Part shown: positions 19,457 to 27,227 of the stretch, one piece after another | Layout of the letters: each line of letters starts with the position of its first letter | How positions within the stretch are numbered: the stretch's first letter is position 1 | Origin: Caulobacter segnis | GTDB lineage: Bacteria > Pseudomonadota > Alphaproteobacteria > Caulobacterales > Caulobacteraceae | Direction of reading: 5' to 3' | NCBI RefSeq assembly: GCF_019931575.1 | Contig: NZ_CP082923.1 | Span: forward strand, 434,001-498,000 | DNA length: 64,000 nucleotides | Position numbers and translations under genes: made by a program | Notes under the pieces: generated by a model | What the model was told of the DNA's origin: nothing | The model's database searches: none | Seen by the model: only the letters and a program-made list of their open reading frames with translations

Positions 19457-20401
19457 CTAGAGCGCCAGCCCCGCGACCTCGTTCGCGGCCAGCGCCGTCC
19501 GCGCCGCGTCGCTGACCGGCACGACCTTGCGCGCGTCGAGGTCGAAGGTGATCGCCACCGCTTCGGAGGTCCCCCAGGGCTCGCCGGTGGCCGGATCCAG
19601 CATCCAGTGGGCCACCCGCATGGTCCGCGCGTCGGTCCCGACCAGGCCCGAGCGGAGCTCGACGCGGTCGCCGGCGCGGGGCCAGGCCAGGTAGGCGATG
19701 CGGTATTCCAGGACCGCGCCGCCGGTGCGGATCGGCTTGTGCTCGGCGTGCTCGACCACCACGTCGCGGAACGGGTGGATGAAGGCGCCGATGCCGTCCG
19801 AGACCCGACCGATGAATTGCTCGACCCGCATCCGTCCAAACACGTCGCAATCCGACGGCAGCAGGCCGCCCAGGCCGATGCGGGTCAGGCCCAGGGCCTC
19901 GGCGCGGGCCAGGCTGGCGGTCGGCTCGAATGGCGACAGGTCGATGCTGCGCGCTCGCGCCTTCTCGGGGATCGCGACCTTGAGGGCCTCGGCGCGCTCG
20001 CGGGCGATCGTCGGCCACGGGAACGGCAGGCCCTCGCGCGGGGTGGCGTGGACGACGGTGGTCTGGAACGTCGCCGCCAGCTCGCCCGAGGCGGGATGGA
20101 TCAGCAGCTGCAGGATCCGCGCGTCGCTCTCGCCCATCTCGATCACCCCGCCCAGCATGTGGAGCGGCGCGCCGGCGTGGGCCTCGCGCAGGAAGCGGAT
20201 GTGGTGCTCCTTGACCAGCAGGGTGGCGTTGGCGCCGGGCGAGAAGGCGTGCGCCAGGCCCAGTTCGGCCGCCATGCCGATCAGCCCCTCCTGGGCGCGG
20301 ACGACGTAGTGGCGCACGTTCATGTGCCCCATCTCGTCGCAGTCCCAGGTGTTGACGCCGCCGCGCCAGATCTCGACGCCGGGAAGAGCTTCAGCGGTCA
20401 T
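19457..20401 (-). CDS. Acyl-CoA thioesterase-like protein, double hotdog fold
   Basis: A 314-residue protein that appears to be two hotdog domains in tandem. The first carries T-W-D-C-D-E-M-G-H-M-N-V-R-H-Y, the 4-hydroxybenzoyl-CoA-thioesterase type helix with its catalytic acid. The second has S-D-C-D-V-F-G-R-M-R-V-E-Q-F at the matching place. It probably hydrolyses an acyl-CoA. It lies downstream of zur with 50 bases between, so the two may share a transcript, though no metal link is evident. Confidence 0.8.
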   Translation of the reverse strand: MTAEALPGVEIWRGGVNTWDCDEMGHMNVRHYVVRAQEGLIGMAAELGLAHAFSPGANATLLVKEHHIRFLREAHAGAPLHMLGGVIEMGESDARILQLLIHPASGELAATFQTTVVHATPREGLPFPWPTIARERAEALKVAIPEKARARSIDLSPFEPTASLARAEALGLTRIGLGGLLPSDCDVFGRMRVEQFIGRVSDGIGAFIHPFRDVVVEHAEHKPIRTGGAVLEYRIAYLAWPRAGDRVELRSGLVGTDARTMRVAHWMLDPATGEPWGTSEAVAITFDLDARKVVPVSDAARTALAANEVAGLAL

Positions 20402-20451
20402 GCGGCGTCTCGAACGATGCGGAATGGTCGTTCGAGTCTAGCGGTGTTTTC

Positions 20452-20937
20452 TCAGCTTCGGCAATCGGCGCAGAGGCCGTGGGCCTCGATGGTCACGCCG
20501 GTCAGGGCGTAGCCGGCCGCGGCCCCGGCGGCGATGATCTCGGCGCTGGCCTTGGGCTCGATCTCGCGGGTCGCGCCGCAGCAGTCGCAGATCAGGAAGG
20601 CGGCGGCGTGGCCGTCGGCCTCCTTGCGGCAGGCGACATAGGCGTTGAGGCTCTCGATCCGATGGGCGAAGCCCTGCTTCTCCAGGAAGTCTAGGGCGCG
20701 ATAGACGGTCGGCGGCTTGGCCGGCGGGCCGTCGCCCCCGAAGGTCGAGATCAGGTCGTAGGCCTTCACCGGCTGGCCAGCCTCCAGCAGCAGCTCCAGC
20801 ACCCGGCGGCGCGGGGCGGTCAGGCGCTGCTCGGCCGCCGCGCAGCGGGCCTCGGCGGCGTTCAGTTCGGCCGCCAGCGCGGCGCCGCCGACGCCGTGGT
20901 TGTGATGATCGTGTCCGCAAGAGCTGCCGTGGGCCAT
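20452..20937 (-). CDS. zur: Zinc uptake regulator Zur (Fur family)
   Basis: A 161-residue Fur-family repressor. The winged helix (about 35-95) includes P-P-T-V-Y-R-A-L-D-F-L, the recognition helix. The dimerisation domain has the structural zinc cysteines C-D-C-C-G and C-A-D-C near the C-terminus. The N-terminus is unusual in carrying C-G-H-D-H-H-N-H, a likely extra metal-binding stretch. The His-rich head and the position of the Cys pairs favour Zur over Fur. It would repress zinc import genes when zinc is plentiful, but no zinc transporter lies in this window. Confidence 0.88.
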   Translation of the reverse strand: MAHGSSCGHDHHNHGVGGAALAAELNAAEARCAAAEQRLTAPRRRVLELLLEAGQPVKAYDLISTFGGDGPPAKPPTVYRALDFLEKQGFAHRIESLNAYVACRKEADGHAAAFLICDCCGATREIEPKASAEIIAAGAAAGYALTGVTIEAHGLCADCRS

Positions 20938-20990
20938 GGCCAAGAGGTAGAGGCCCGGGCGCGCGGGCGCAACTCCGGAGGGTTCCGAGG

Positions 20991-21761
20991 TTAAAGAAGC
21001 GGCGCGCTCAGCAGGTTGGCCTCGGCCGTGCAGCGGGCGGGATCGGGCGGCGTCCCCTGGGCGCGGGCGGCGTCCAGCTCGGCCCGCACCTCGGCCAGAT
21101 CGGCCTTGAACGCCTCCGAGCTCCACAACGCGGCGAATAGGTTCTCGGCGTTGGCCTTGCCGGCCTCGACCGAGCTGGCGTTGTGGACGCCGCAGACCAC
21201 CCGGCTCTCGCCGAAGGCCCGGGCGCGGGCCAGGATAGCCTGGGAGCGGTCCGGCGCGGCCTCGGCCAGCAGCAGCCCCACGCTCCAGCCCCAGGTCGCG
21301 TGGCCCGACGGGTAGTCCGGCGACAGCGAGAAGCCGAGGCCCGGTTTGATGCACAGCGGCCCCTTCTCGGACCGGAAGGGCCGCGCGCGGCGGTACTTCA
21401 GCTTGGGCCCCGAGACCGCCGAGCGGACATCATGGCTCATCCGCAGCAGCATGGCGGCCAGCTTCGGGTTGCTCTGGCGGGTCGGCGTGTAGCCCAGGGC
21501 GCAGCTATAGGCCGCCAGGACGTTCTCCTCGACATTGTCGGCCTGGGCGATCGACCAGCGCGGGGTGCCTTGCAAGGCGCGCGTGGCCAGGAAGATCTGG
21601 CGGTCCTTCTCGGCCGCCGGCGAGCCCTTGGCGGGCGGCGGTCCCAGATGGTCGCGCGCGTCGAACTGCGCCTTGGTCAGATAGCGGTCGCTGGCCGCGT
21701 CGCCGCTCAGGGTGGCGCAGCCGGTCAGGGCGAGGAGGGCGACGAAGGCCAAAGCACGCAT
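20991..21761 (-). CDS. Class A-like acid phosphatase lipoprotein (PAP2 superfamily)
   Basis: A 256-residue protein whose ATG starts a lipoprotein signal peptide with lipobox L-T-G-C (Cys15). It carries the PhoN/PhoC signature: K120-x6-R-P, P-S-G-H at 151-154 and S186-R-x5-H193. The acidic residue expected four after the histidine is Ser197 here. The nucleophile histidine and phosphate-binding residues are kept, so some activity is possible. The gene's start is embedded in the tail of the terminator of the upstream polyamine gene. Confidence 0.82.
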   Translation of the reverse strand: MRALAFVALLALTGCATLSGDAASDRYLTKAQFDARDHLGPPPAKGSPAAEKDRQIFLATRALQGTPRWSIAQADNVEENVLAAYSCALGYTPTRQSNPKLAAMLLRMSHDVRSAVSGPKLKYRRARPFRSEKGPLCIKPGLGFSLSPDYPSGHATWGWSVGLLLAEAAPDRSQAILARARAFGESRVVCGVHNASSVEAGKANAENLFAALWSSEAFKADLAEVRAELDAARAQGTPPDPARCTAEANLLSAPLL

Positions 21762-21764
21762 ATG

Positions 21765-21795
21765 AAAAGGGCCCCCGGAGAAACTCCGGGGACCC
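21765..21795 (-). terminator. Intrinsic terminator after the deoxyhypusine-synthase-like gene
   Basis: On the minus strand GGGTCCCCGGAG, loop TTT, CTCCGGGGGCCC and then TTTT form a 12-bp stem with one G-U type mismatch and a T run. It lies 46 bases after the stop at 21841 and four bases before the phosphatase ATG. Confidence 0.85.
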
Positions 21796-21840
21796 TGCAT
21801 TTTCACGCCCCCACAATCAAGCAGGGGGAGGCGTTCAAGC

Positions 21841-22893
21841 TCACTTGCCGAACAGCTTGTTCCAGCGCGGCTTTTCACGGCCTTCCCAGGCCTTGCGCCA
21901 GTAGGCGTCCGAGGCGATCAGCGGGACCACCGTGGTGGCTTCGGCGAAGACCATCTGTTCGTAGGTGGTCGAGACCTTGCCCCACGAGGCGGCTTCCTTC
22001 AGCGTCGAGCTGCTGCAGGCGCCGTCGCGGACGTCGGCGACCGTGATCTGGATGGCGTACTTGTGCATGTCGGCCTCGACGCCGAGGATCTCGGCGCAGA
22101 CGACGGTGTCCTGGGCGAAGTTCTTGGGAACGCCGCCGCCGACCATGAACAGGCCCGTGGTGCCGGCCGCGATCTTGACGTCCGTCAGCTCACGGAAGTC
22201 GGCGACCGCGTCGATCATCAGGTAGGGCTTCTTCTCGGCCAGCTTTTCCTTCTGGTGCTTGACCAGGCCAAAGCCCGCCGAGCTGTCGACAAAGGCCGGG
22301 CAGAAGATCGGCACGCCTTCTTCGTAGGCGGTCTGGATCAGGCTGCCTTCCTTCTTGGCGTTGCCTTCCGACAGCCACTTGCCCATCTCCCAGATGAACT
22401 CGCGCGAGGAGTAGCCGCGTGGCTCCAGGCGATTGCAGATCTCCAGGATCGTGTGGTCGCAGGCCTGCAGTTCTTCTTCGTCGATATAGGTGTCGTAGAT
22501 GCGGTCGATGTAGTTGTCGCGCAGGACGTTGTCGTCGACCGGGCCGGCGGCCTGATAGTGCTTGAAGCCCAGGGCCTCGAAGAAGTCCATGTCGACGATG
22601 CTGGCGCCGGTGGCCACCACGGCGTCGATCATGCCGTTCTTCACCATGTCGCGGTACACGTGCATGCAGCCGCCGGCCGAGGTCGAGCCGGCCAGGATCA
22701 GCCAGGTCGAGCAGCCCTTGTCGGCCAGGGCCATGTTGAAGATGTCGGCGGCGCGAGCGGTGTCGCGCGAGCTGAACGACATCTTGCGCATCGCGTCGAT
22801 GATCGGGCGGGCGTCGTAGCTGGTGATGTCGACGTGCTCGACGACCTTCTGCAGCAGTTCGGCCTTCTGGTTGTTGGGAACGGGAGCGTTCAT
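21841..22893 (-). CDS. Deoxyhypusine-synthase-like enzyme (probable homospermidine synthase)
   Basis: A 350-residue NAD-dependent enzyme of the deoxyhypusine synthase family. The NAD-binding loop A-G-S-T-S-A-G-G and the catalytic lysine in S-W-G-K (Lys306) are present. Bacteria have no eIF5A to modify, and the bacterial branch is generally thought to join aminobutyl groups onto polyamines, for example putrescine to homospermidine. The ornithine decarboxylase two genes upstream would supply putrescine, supporting that role. The reading frame stays open far upstream, but the ATG M-N-A-P-V-P is the family start. A 12-bp palindrome covers its ribosome site. Confidence 0.88.
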   Translation of the reverse strand: MNAPVPNNQKAELLQKVVEHVDITSYDARPIIDAMRKMSFSSRDTARAADIFNMALADKGCSTWLILAGSTSAGGCMHVYRDMVKNGMIDAVVATGASIVDMDFFEALGFKHYQAAGPVDDNVLRDNYIDRIYDTYIDEEELQACDHTILEICNRLEPRGYSSREFIWEMGKWLSEGNAKKEGSLIQTAYEEGVPIFCPAFVDSSAGFGLVKHQKEKLAEKKPYLMIDAVADFRELTDVKIAAGTTGLFMVGGGVPKNFAQDTVVCAEILGVEADMHKYAIQITVADVRDGACSSSTLKEAASWGKVSTTYEQMVFAEATTVVPLIASDAYWRKAWEGREKPRWNKLFGK

Positions 22894-22896
22894 GAC

Positions 22897-22908
22897 AGAG
22901 GATCCTCT
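22897..22908. promoter_or_regulatory. 12-bp palindrome over the ribosome-binding site
   Basis: AGAGGATCCTCT is a perfect palindrome four bases ahead of the ATG of the deoxyhypusine-synthase-like gene and contains its AGAGGA ribosome site. It could act as an operator, or its two halves could pair weakly and limit translation. Confidence 0.35.
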
Positions 22909-23000
22909 GAAGGTGAGCGCCCGTCGTGACCCGCCAGCACGCCGGGACGGAGCGACCGGCGAGGGGATTAAGGGGGCGCTATATAGAGTCTTTGCGACGA

Positions 23001-24761
23001 TTATCGAGTCCTGATGCGCATAAACGCACGGAACGGGGCGAGGAGCCCTTCTTCGCCGTATCTCTCCCGCAGGCGGCGGCGCAGCGAAAGGCCCAGCCAG
23101 GCCAAGATCAGCGCCAGGGCGGCCAGGGTGATCGTGTCGCAGACCTTTTCCAGCGGCGAACGGACGATGCGCGCGCGGTAGGTGTGCGAGCCCGGCTCGG
23201 CGACGAAAGACAGCAGGCCGTCGGGCTGGGAGGGCTCGGCCTTCACCAGCGGGTCGCGACCCTTCTGGACGCGGCCGATCTCCCAGGTCGGGAAGTAGTG
23301 CTTGCGCAGCACGATCCGGGTCGGCCGGACCGCCTCGACGGCGATGGCGACGCTGCCGTCCGGGAATACGCTGGCGGCGGTCACCCGGGCGCCGTCGTCC
23401 TGGGCCCCGGCCAGGGGCGTGTCGGCGAAGCCCGTCCGGCAGAACGGATCGACCGCGTAGCGTGGGCCGCCGGAGAAGGCGGCCGGCAGGTGCTCCTCGG
23501 GCGCGCGGCGACAGGCGATGTGCGGCGCGGTGTCGGGTGGGGTCAGGTCGCCGACCTGTTGCAGGTGGTAGGCGATGACGTCCTTGTGCATCGAGAAGCC
23601 CTTCAGCGTCGGGACCGCCGCGGCGACCAGAAGGACCAGCAGCAGCCACCGTCGACCATGGGCCAGGGCCAGGATGATGGCGGTGACGGCCGCGAACTCC
23701 ATGCCCAGCATAAGGCGATAGGGGAACTGCGCCTTGCCGAGAAACTGGCCCGTGAAGCCGTGCCAGGGCCAGGGCATGGCGTACAGCGCGAAGGCGAACA
23801 GCACGCCGAAGCCCCAGGCCAGGGCCTCGCGACGCGGCGACGAGAGTTCGCGGCCGACGACGGCGACGACGGCGGCCAGGCCCGCGCCGGCGATGCCGCA
23901 GGCCATCCAGGCCATCGAGGTCGAGAACGGCTTCTGCGGCCAGCGGTCGGGGGTCAGCAGGGCCCAGTTGTAGGGATCGGCGTCGTGGCCCCACATGATG
24001 CGCAGCAGGGCCATCTTCTGCATGAGCATCGCCGGACCCAGATAGCTTGCGGCCGTGGCCAGGCCCAGCAAGGCCGCGGCGGCGAGGCGCAGGACCATGT
24101 CGCGGCGCTGGTCTCTTGGCGTGTCCAGCAGCAGATGGACCGCATAGGCCGGCAGCAGGGTTACGAAGACCAGCATGCCGATCACCAGGTGCGACATCAC
24201 CAGGGCGGCGAACGACAGGGCGAGGCCCGGGACCCAGGCCCACGAGCGCGCCGCCCGCTCCAGGCACAGGGCGAACAGCGGCAGGGTCATGTAGGCGGCG
24301 GTCTCGCCGATGGAGCCCCGGACGTAGAAATTGACCAGGTGATAGGGCGCGGCGACATAGGCCAGCGCGCCGATCAGGGCCCAGGCGTCGCCGACGCGCG
24401 AGCGCAGCCAGGCGAACATCGACAGGCCCGACCCGAACACCATCAGGTAGGTCGCCCAGGCGGTGATCATCGGATAGTCGATGGTCCCGAACGCATAGCG
24501 GACGAAGGCGGCCACATAGAAGGCCAGGGGTGGGTAGAAATAAAACGACGAGGCGCCCATGCCGACCCAGGCGCCGTGCAGCCAGCGCGGCGGGAATTGC
24601 CCCTGCGCCAGGCTGTTGTTGAATTCCAGGATCCAGACCGAGTTGTAGATGTAGCTGTGGGTGAAGCCCGCGCCGTGACCCAGGTCGTGACGCAGCAGGC
24701 AGAAGCTCTGGAAGGCCAGCACGAACAGGACGATCGGCCAACGAAGCGTCAGTTTCGACAT
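23001..24761 (-). CDS. Polytopic membrane protein, GT-C/YfhO-like
   Basis: A 586-residue membrane protein with about 11 hydrophobic helices in the first 430 residues. A periplasmic beta-rich domain (about 440-560) and one final helix follow. The N-terminal pattern H-D-L-G-H-G ... F-N-N-S-L-A-Q-G-Q-F-P-P-R-W resembles the acidic loop of GT-C glycosyltransferases and of the PTPS-related membrane family. It might transfer a sugar from a lipid carrier, but no acceptor is evident. It sits between two polyamine genes on the same strand, behind a strong terminator, so it probably has its own promoter. The start M-S-K-L-T-L-R is chosen because hydrophobic sequence begins there. Confidence 0.72.
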   Translation of the reverse strand: MSKLTLRWPIVLFVLAFQSFCLLRHDLGHGAGFTHSYIYNSVWILEFNNSLAQGQFPPRWLHGAWVGMGASSFYFYPPLAFYVAAFVRYAFGTIDYPMITAWATYLMVFGSGLSMFAWLRSRVGDAWALIGALAYVAAPYHLVNFYVRGSIGETAAYMTLPLFALCLERAARSWAWVPGLALSFAALVMSHLVIGMLVFVTLLPAYAVHLLLDTPRDQRRDMVLRLAAAALLGLATAASYLGPAMLMQKMALLRIMWGHDADPYNWALLTPDRWPQKPFSTSMAWMACGIAGAGLAAVVAVVGRELSSPRREALAWGFGVLFAFALYAMPWPWHGFTGQFLGKAQFPYRLMLGMEFAAVTAIILALAHGRRWLLLVLLVAAAVPTLKGFSMHKDVIAYHLQQVGDLTPPDTAPHIACRRAPEEHLPAAFSGGPRYAVDPFCRTGFADTPLAGAQDDGARVTAASVFPDGSVAIAVEAVRPTRIVLRKHYFPTWEIGRVQKGRDPLVKAEPSQPDGLLSFVAEPGSHTYRARIVRSPLEKVCDTITLAALALILAWLGLSLRRRLRERYGEEGLLAPFRAFMRIRTR

Positions 24762-24876
24762 CACGCTCTTCAACTCTGGGGCGCTGGACGGAGGCTCTAG
24801 CGTTTGTCGCGCGCCGGCGGGTTTGTCCAGCGGCCCTTGGCCGACGATCGCGTCCAGGCGGTGGTGCTCACGGCGC

Positions 24877-24907
24877 AAAAAAGGAGGCGGATGTCATCCG
24901 CCTCCTT
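24877..24907 (-). terminator. Intrinsic terminator after ornithine decarboxylase
   Basis: On the minus strand AAGGAGGCGGAT and ATCCGCCTCCTT form a perfect stem with a tight loop, followed by a TTTTTT run. It begins 29 bases after the decarboxylase stop. Confidence 0.92.
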
Positions 24908-24935
24908 GATTGGATCCAGGACTTCGTCGGTCGAT

Positions 24936-26195
24936 CTAGCGACGGCGCTTGCGCTTGCCGGCCGCGCCCTTGGGGCGCGAGAAGCGGACGATCTTGCGCT
25001 CTTCGTTCTCCTGGCGGACCGCCGGGATCGAGCGCTTGGCCAGGCCGTACATCGAGGCCATCGGGGCGTCCTGCACCTCGACGGTGTCGGTCTCGCCGAA
25101 GCCGTTGAAGCGGGTCGACATGGCCACGCCATAGGCGCCCAGCATGCCGATCTCGATGTAGTCGCCCTCGTCGACGCTTTCCGGCAGATAGAAGGGACCC
25201 GGCATGTGGTCGACGCTGTCGCAGGTCGGGCCGTAGAAGCGGAAGGGCTTGAGGCCTTCTTCCACCACTTCGCCGTTCTTGCGGTACAGCTTGACCGGGA
25301 AGGGCCACTTCATGTGCGCGGCGTCGAACAGCGAGCCGTACGACCCGTCGTTCAGATACAGCGCATCGCCCTTCTTCAGCTCGACCTTGACCAGCAGCGA
25401 CGAGGCCTCGGCGACCAGGGCGCGGCCCGGCTCGCACCACAGCTCGGTGGTCTCGTGGACCATCATCTCGGCGAAGCCGCGGTCGATGGCCGCCAGATAC
25501 TCGGAGAGATCCGGCGGGACCATGCCCGGATAGATCGACGGGAAGCCGCCGCCGACGTCGACGACATCGGCCAGCACGCCGGCGCGCACCAGGGCGCGGG
25601 AGGCCTGGGCCATCGCCGCCTGGAACGCCGTCGGGCGCATGCACTGGCTGCCGACGTGGAAGCTGACGCCCATCAGGTCCTGGGTGGCGCGACGGGCGGC
25701 CAGCAGCAGGGCGGGGGCGTTGTGGCTCTCGACGCCGAACTTGCCCGACAGGCTGTAGGCCGCGCCCTCGGCCTGCACGCCCATGCGGACGATCAGGTTG
25801 AGGTCCTTGGCCTGGCCGGTGGCGTCCAGGATCTTGGCCAGCTCTTCGTGGGTGTCGAACGAGAAGGTCTTCACGCCGTGGTCGAAGTACGCGGCCGAGA
25901 TCGCCTTGCGGCTCTTGACCGGGTGCATGAAGGCCATGCGCGAGCCCGGGGCCTCGTTGGCCACGAGTTCGACTTCGTTCAGCGACGCGACGTCGAAGGA
26001 CCGCACGCCGGCCTGCGCCAGCTCACGGATCACCCACGGCGAAGGATTGGCCTTCACCGCGTAGAAGACGTCGCCTTTAAATTCGGACTGGAACCAGCGC
26101 GCAGCTACGGAAACCGCGTCGGGCCGCACGAGTGCGACGGGACGTTCCGGTGACCGCTCACGGACCAGGTCCAGGGGAGAATGGTACGTGTGCAA
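24936..26195 (-). CDS. Ornithine decarboxylase, type III PLP fold
   Basis: A 419-residue alanine-racemase-fold decarboxylase that makes putrescine from ornithine. The PLP lysine is Lys48 in Y-A-V-K-A-N-P. D-V-G-G-G-F-P holds the phosphate, and F-Y-G-P-T-C-D-S-V-D carries the active-site cysteine contributed across the dimer. The start is read as TTG (M-H-T-Y-H-S-P-L-D-L) with AGGGGG about 10 bases upstream; no ATG is available near there. The C-terminus is very basic (K-G-A-A-G-K-R-K-R-R-R). A lysine or bifunctional decarboxylase cannot be excluded. A long structured leader precedes it. Confidence 0.9.
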   Translation of the reverse strand: MHTYHSPLDLVRERSPERPVALVRPDAVSVAARWFQSEFKGDVFYAVKANPSPWVIRELAQAGVRSFDVASLNEVELVANEAPGSRMAFMHPVKSRKAISAAYFDHGVKTFSFDTHEELAKILDATGQAKDLNLIVRMGVQAEGAAYSLSGKFGVESHNAPALLLAARRATQDLMGVSFHVGSQCMRPTAFQAAMAQASRALVRAGVLADVVDVGGGFPSIYPGMVPPDLSEYLAAIDRGFAEMMVHETTELWCEPGRALVAEASSLLVKVELKKGDALYLNDGSYGSLFDAAHMKWPFPVKLYRKNGEVVEEGLKPFRFYGPTCDSVDHMPGPFYLPESVDEGDYIEIGMLGAYGVAMSTRFNGFGETDTVEVQDAPMASMYGLAKRSIPAVRQENEERKIVRFSRPKGAAGKRKRRR

Positions 26196-26275
26196 TTCAC
26201 GTAACCCCCTGTTGGAAGTTAAACCCAGGCCGGCGTTAGCAGCGTTTAGAGGACTTCGGGTCCGCCGGAGCCGTG
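26196..26275 (-). ncRNA. Candidate structured leader of ornithine decarboxylase (speF-like)
   Basis: The minus-strand leader contains CCGGC pairing with GCCGG (26264-26268 with 26230-26234). Directly stacked inside is a GGAC-CCGAA-GTCC hairpin (26251-26263). Alphaproteobacterial ornithine decarboxylase genes are known to carry a conserved speF leader RNA. I did not match this to the speF consensus, so the assignment rests on position and foldability only. Confidence 0.35.
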
Positions 26276-26347
26276 CGAAATAGGGGTGATTGGCGGGGAT
26301 GTAAAGACCCTTTCGCAGCCCCGTTTTGGGACGAATTGATCCAGGGT

Positions 26348-26358
26348 CCGTCACAAAT
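26348..26358 (+). promoter_or_regulatory. Pho-box-like half-site upstream of phnC
   Basis: CCGTCACAAAT matches the 11-base PhoB half-site pattern and shares GTCACAAATC with the repeat upstream of the porin gene. It lies 74 bases before the phnC ATG. Flanking 11-base units are less convincing. Confidence 0.4.
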
Positions 26359-26432
26359 CCATTGCGAACCTTCCCCAAACCGGAGATCGCATTTCCCAAG
26401 CTTCGAAACCACGTTAAGGATTCGCCCCGACC

Positions 26433-27227
26433 ATGACGTCGGACCCTGTTCTCTCGATCCGCGCCGCGTCCAAGACCTTCGGGTCGCGCAGGGCGCTGGA
26501 CACCGTCTCCCTCGACGTCGTTCGGGGCGAGATGATCGCGCTCATCGGACCGTCTGGCTCCGGCAAGTCCACGCTTCTGCGCTCGATCGATGGTCTGCAG
26601 ACCATCGATGAAGGCGAGGGAACGATCGGCGCTTTCGGCGGGCCGGTGCAGGCCAAGGGCAAGGTGTCCAGCGAGGTGCGCAAGGCGCGCATCCGCATCG
26701 GCTTCATCGCCCAGCAGTTCAACCTGGTCGGCCGCCTTTCGCTGTTTTCCAACGTGGCCCTGGGGTCGCTGGGGCGGATCCCCTTCGCGCGCGGCCTGTT
26801 CGGCTGGTGGCCCAAGGAGACGCGCGAGGCGGCCATGGCGGCCCTGGCCCGCGTCGGCGTGGCCGACTACGCCGCCCAGCGCGCCAACACTCTGTCGGGC
26901 GGCCAGCAGCAGCGCGGCGCCATCGCCCGGGCCCTGGTCCAGAAGGCCAAGATCATCCTGGCCGACGAGCCGGTGGCCTCGCTGGATCCCGTCTCGGCGC
27001 GCAAGGTCATGGAGATCCTGCGTGATCTGAATCAAAGCGACGGCCTGACGGTCGTCGTCACCCTGCACCAGGTGGACTACGCCCTGCGCTACTGCGACCG
27101 GGTCGTGGCCCTGAAGGCCGGCAAGAAGGTCTATGACGGGCCGGCTTCCGGCCTGAAGCGTGAAAAACTCATCGATATCTACGGCCCGGAATTCGAGGAC
27201 GTGTTCTGGGAAGGAGCTCCCCAATGA
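26433..27227 (+). CDS. phnC: Phosphonate/phosphite ABC transporter ATP-binding protein PhnC
   Basis: A 264-residue ABC ATPase. Walker A is G-P-S-G-S-G-K-S-T, the signature loop L-S-G-G-Q-Q-Q-R-G and Walker B I-I-L-A-D-E-P. The R-I-G-F-I-A-Q-Q-F-N-L segment is typical of PhnC. It energises import through PhnE with PhnD as binding protein. Its stop overlaps the phnD start as ATGA, and phnE follows, so phnCDE is one operon. No C-P lyase or phosphonatase gene is in the window. Confidence 0.93.
   Translation: MTSDPVLSIRAASKTFGSRRALDTVSLDVVRGEMIALIGPSGSGKSTLLRSIDGLQTIDEGEGTIGAFGGPVQAKGKVSSEVRKARIRIGFIAQQFNLVGRLSLFSNVALGSLGRIPFARGLFGWWPKETREAAMAALARVGVADYAAQRANTLSGGQQQRGAIARALVQKAKIILADEPVASLDPVSARKVMEILRDLNQSDGLTVVVTLHQVDYALRYCDRVVALKAGKKVYDGPASGLKREKLIDIYGPEFEDVFWEGAPQ

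Noticed and set aside
22894..24741. Upstream in-frame extension of the deoxyhypusine-synthase-like gene over the membrane-protein gene
   Set aside because: The extension is the wrong frame of the membrane protein and reads as Arg/Pro/Gly-rich noise. The family start lies at 22893.
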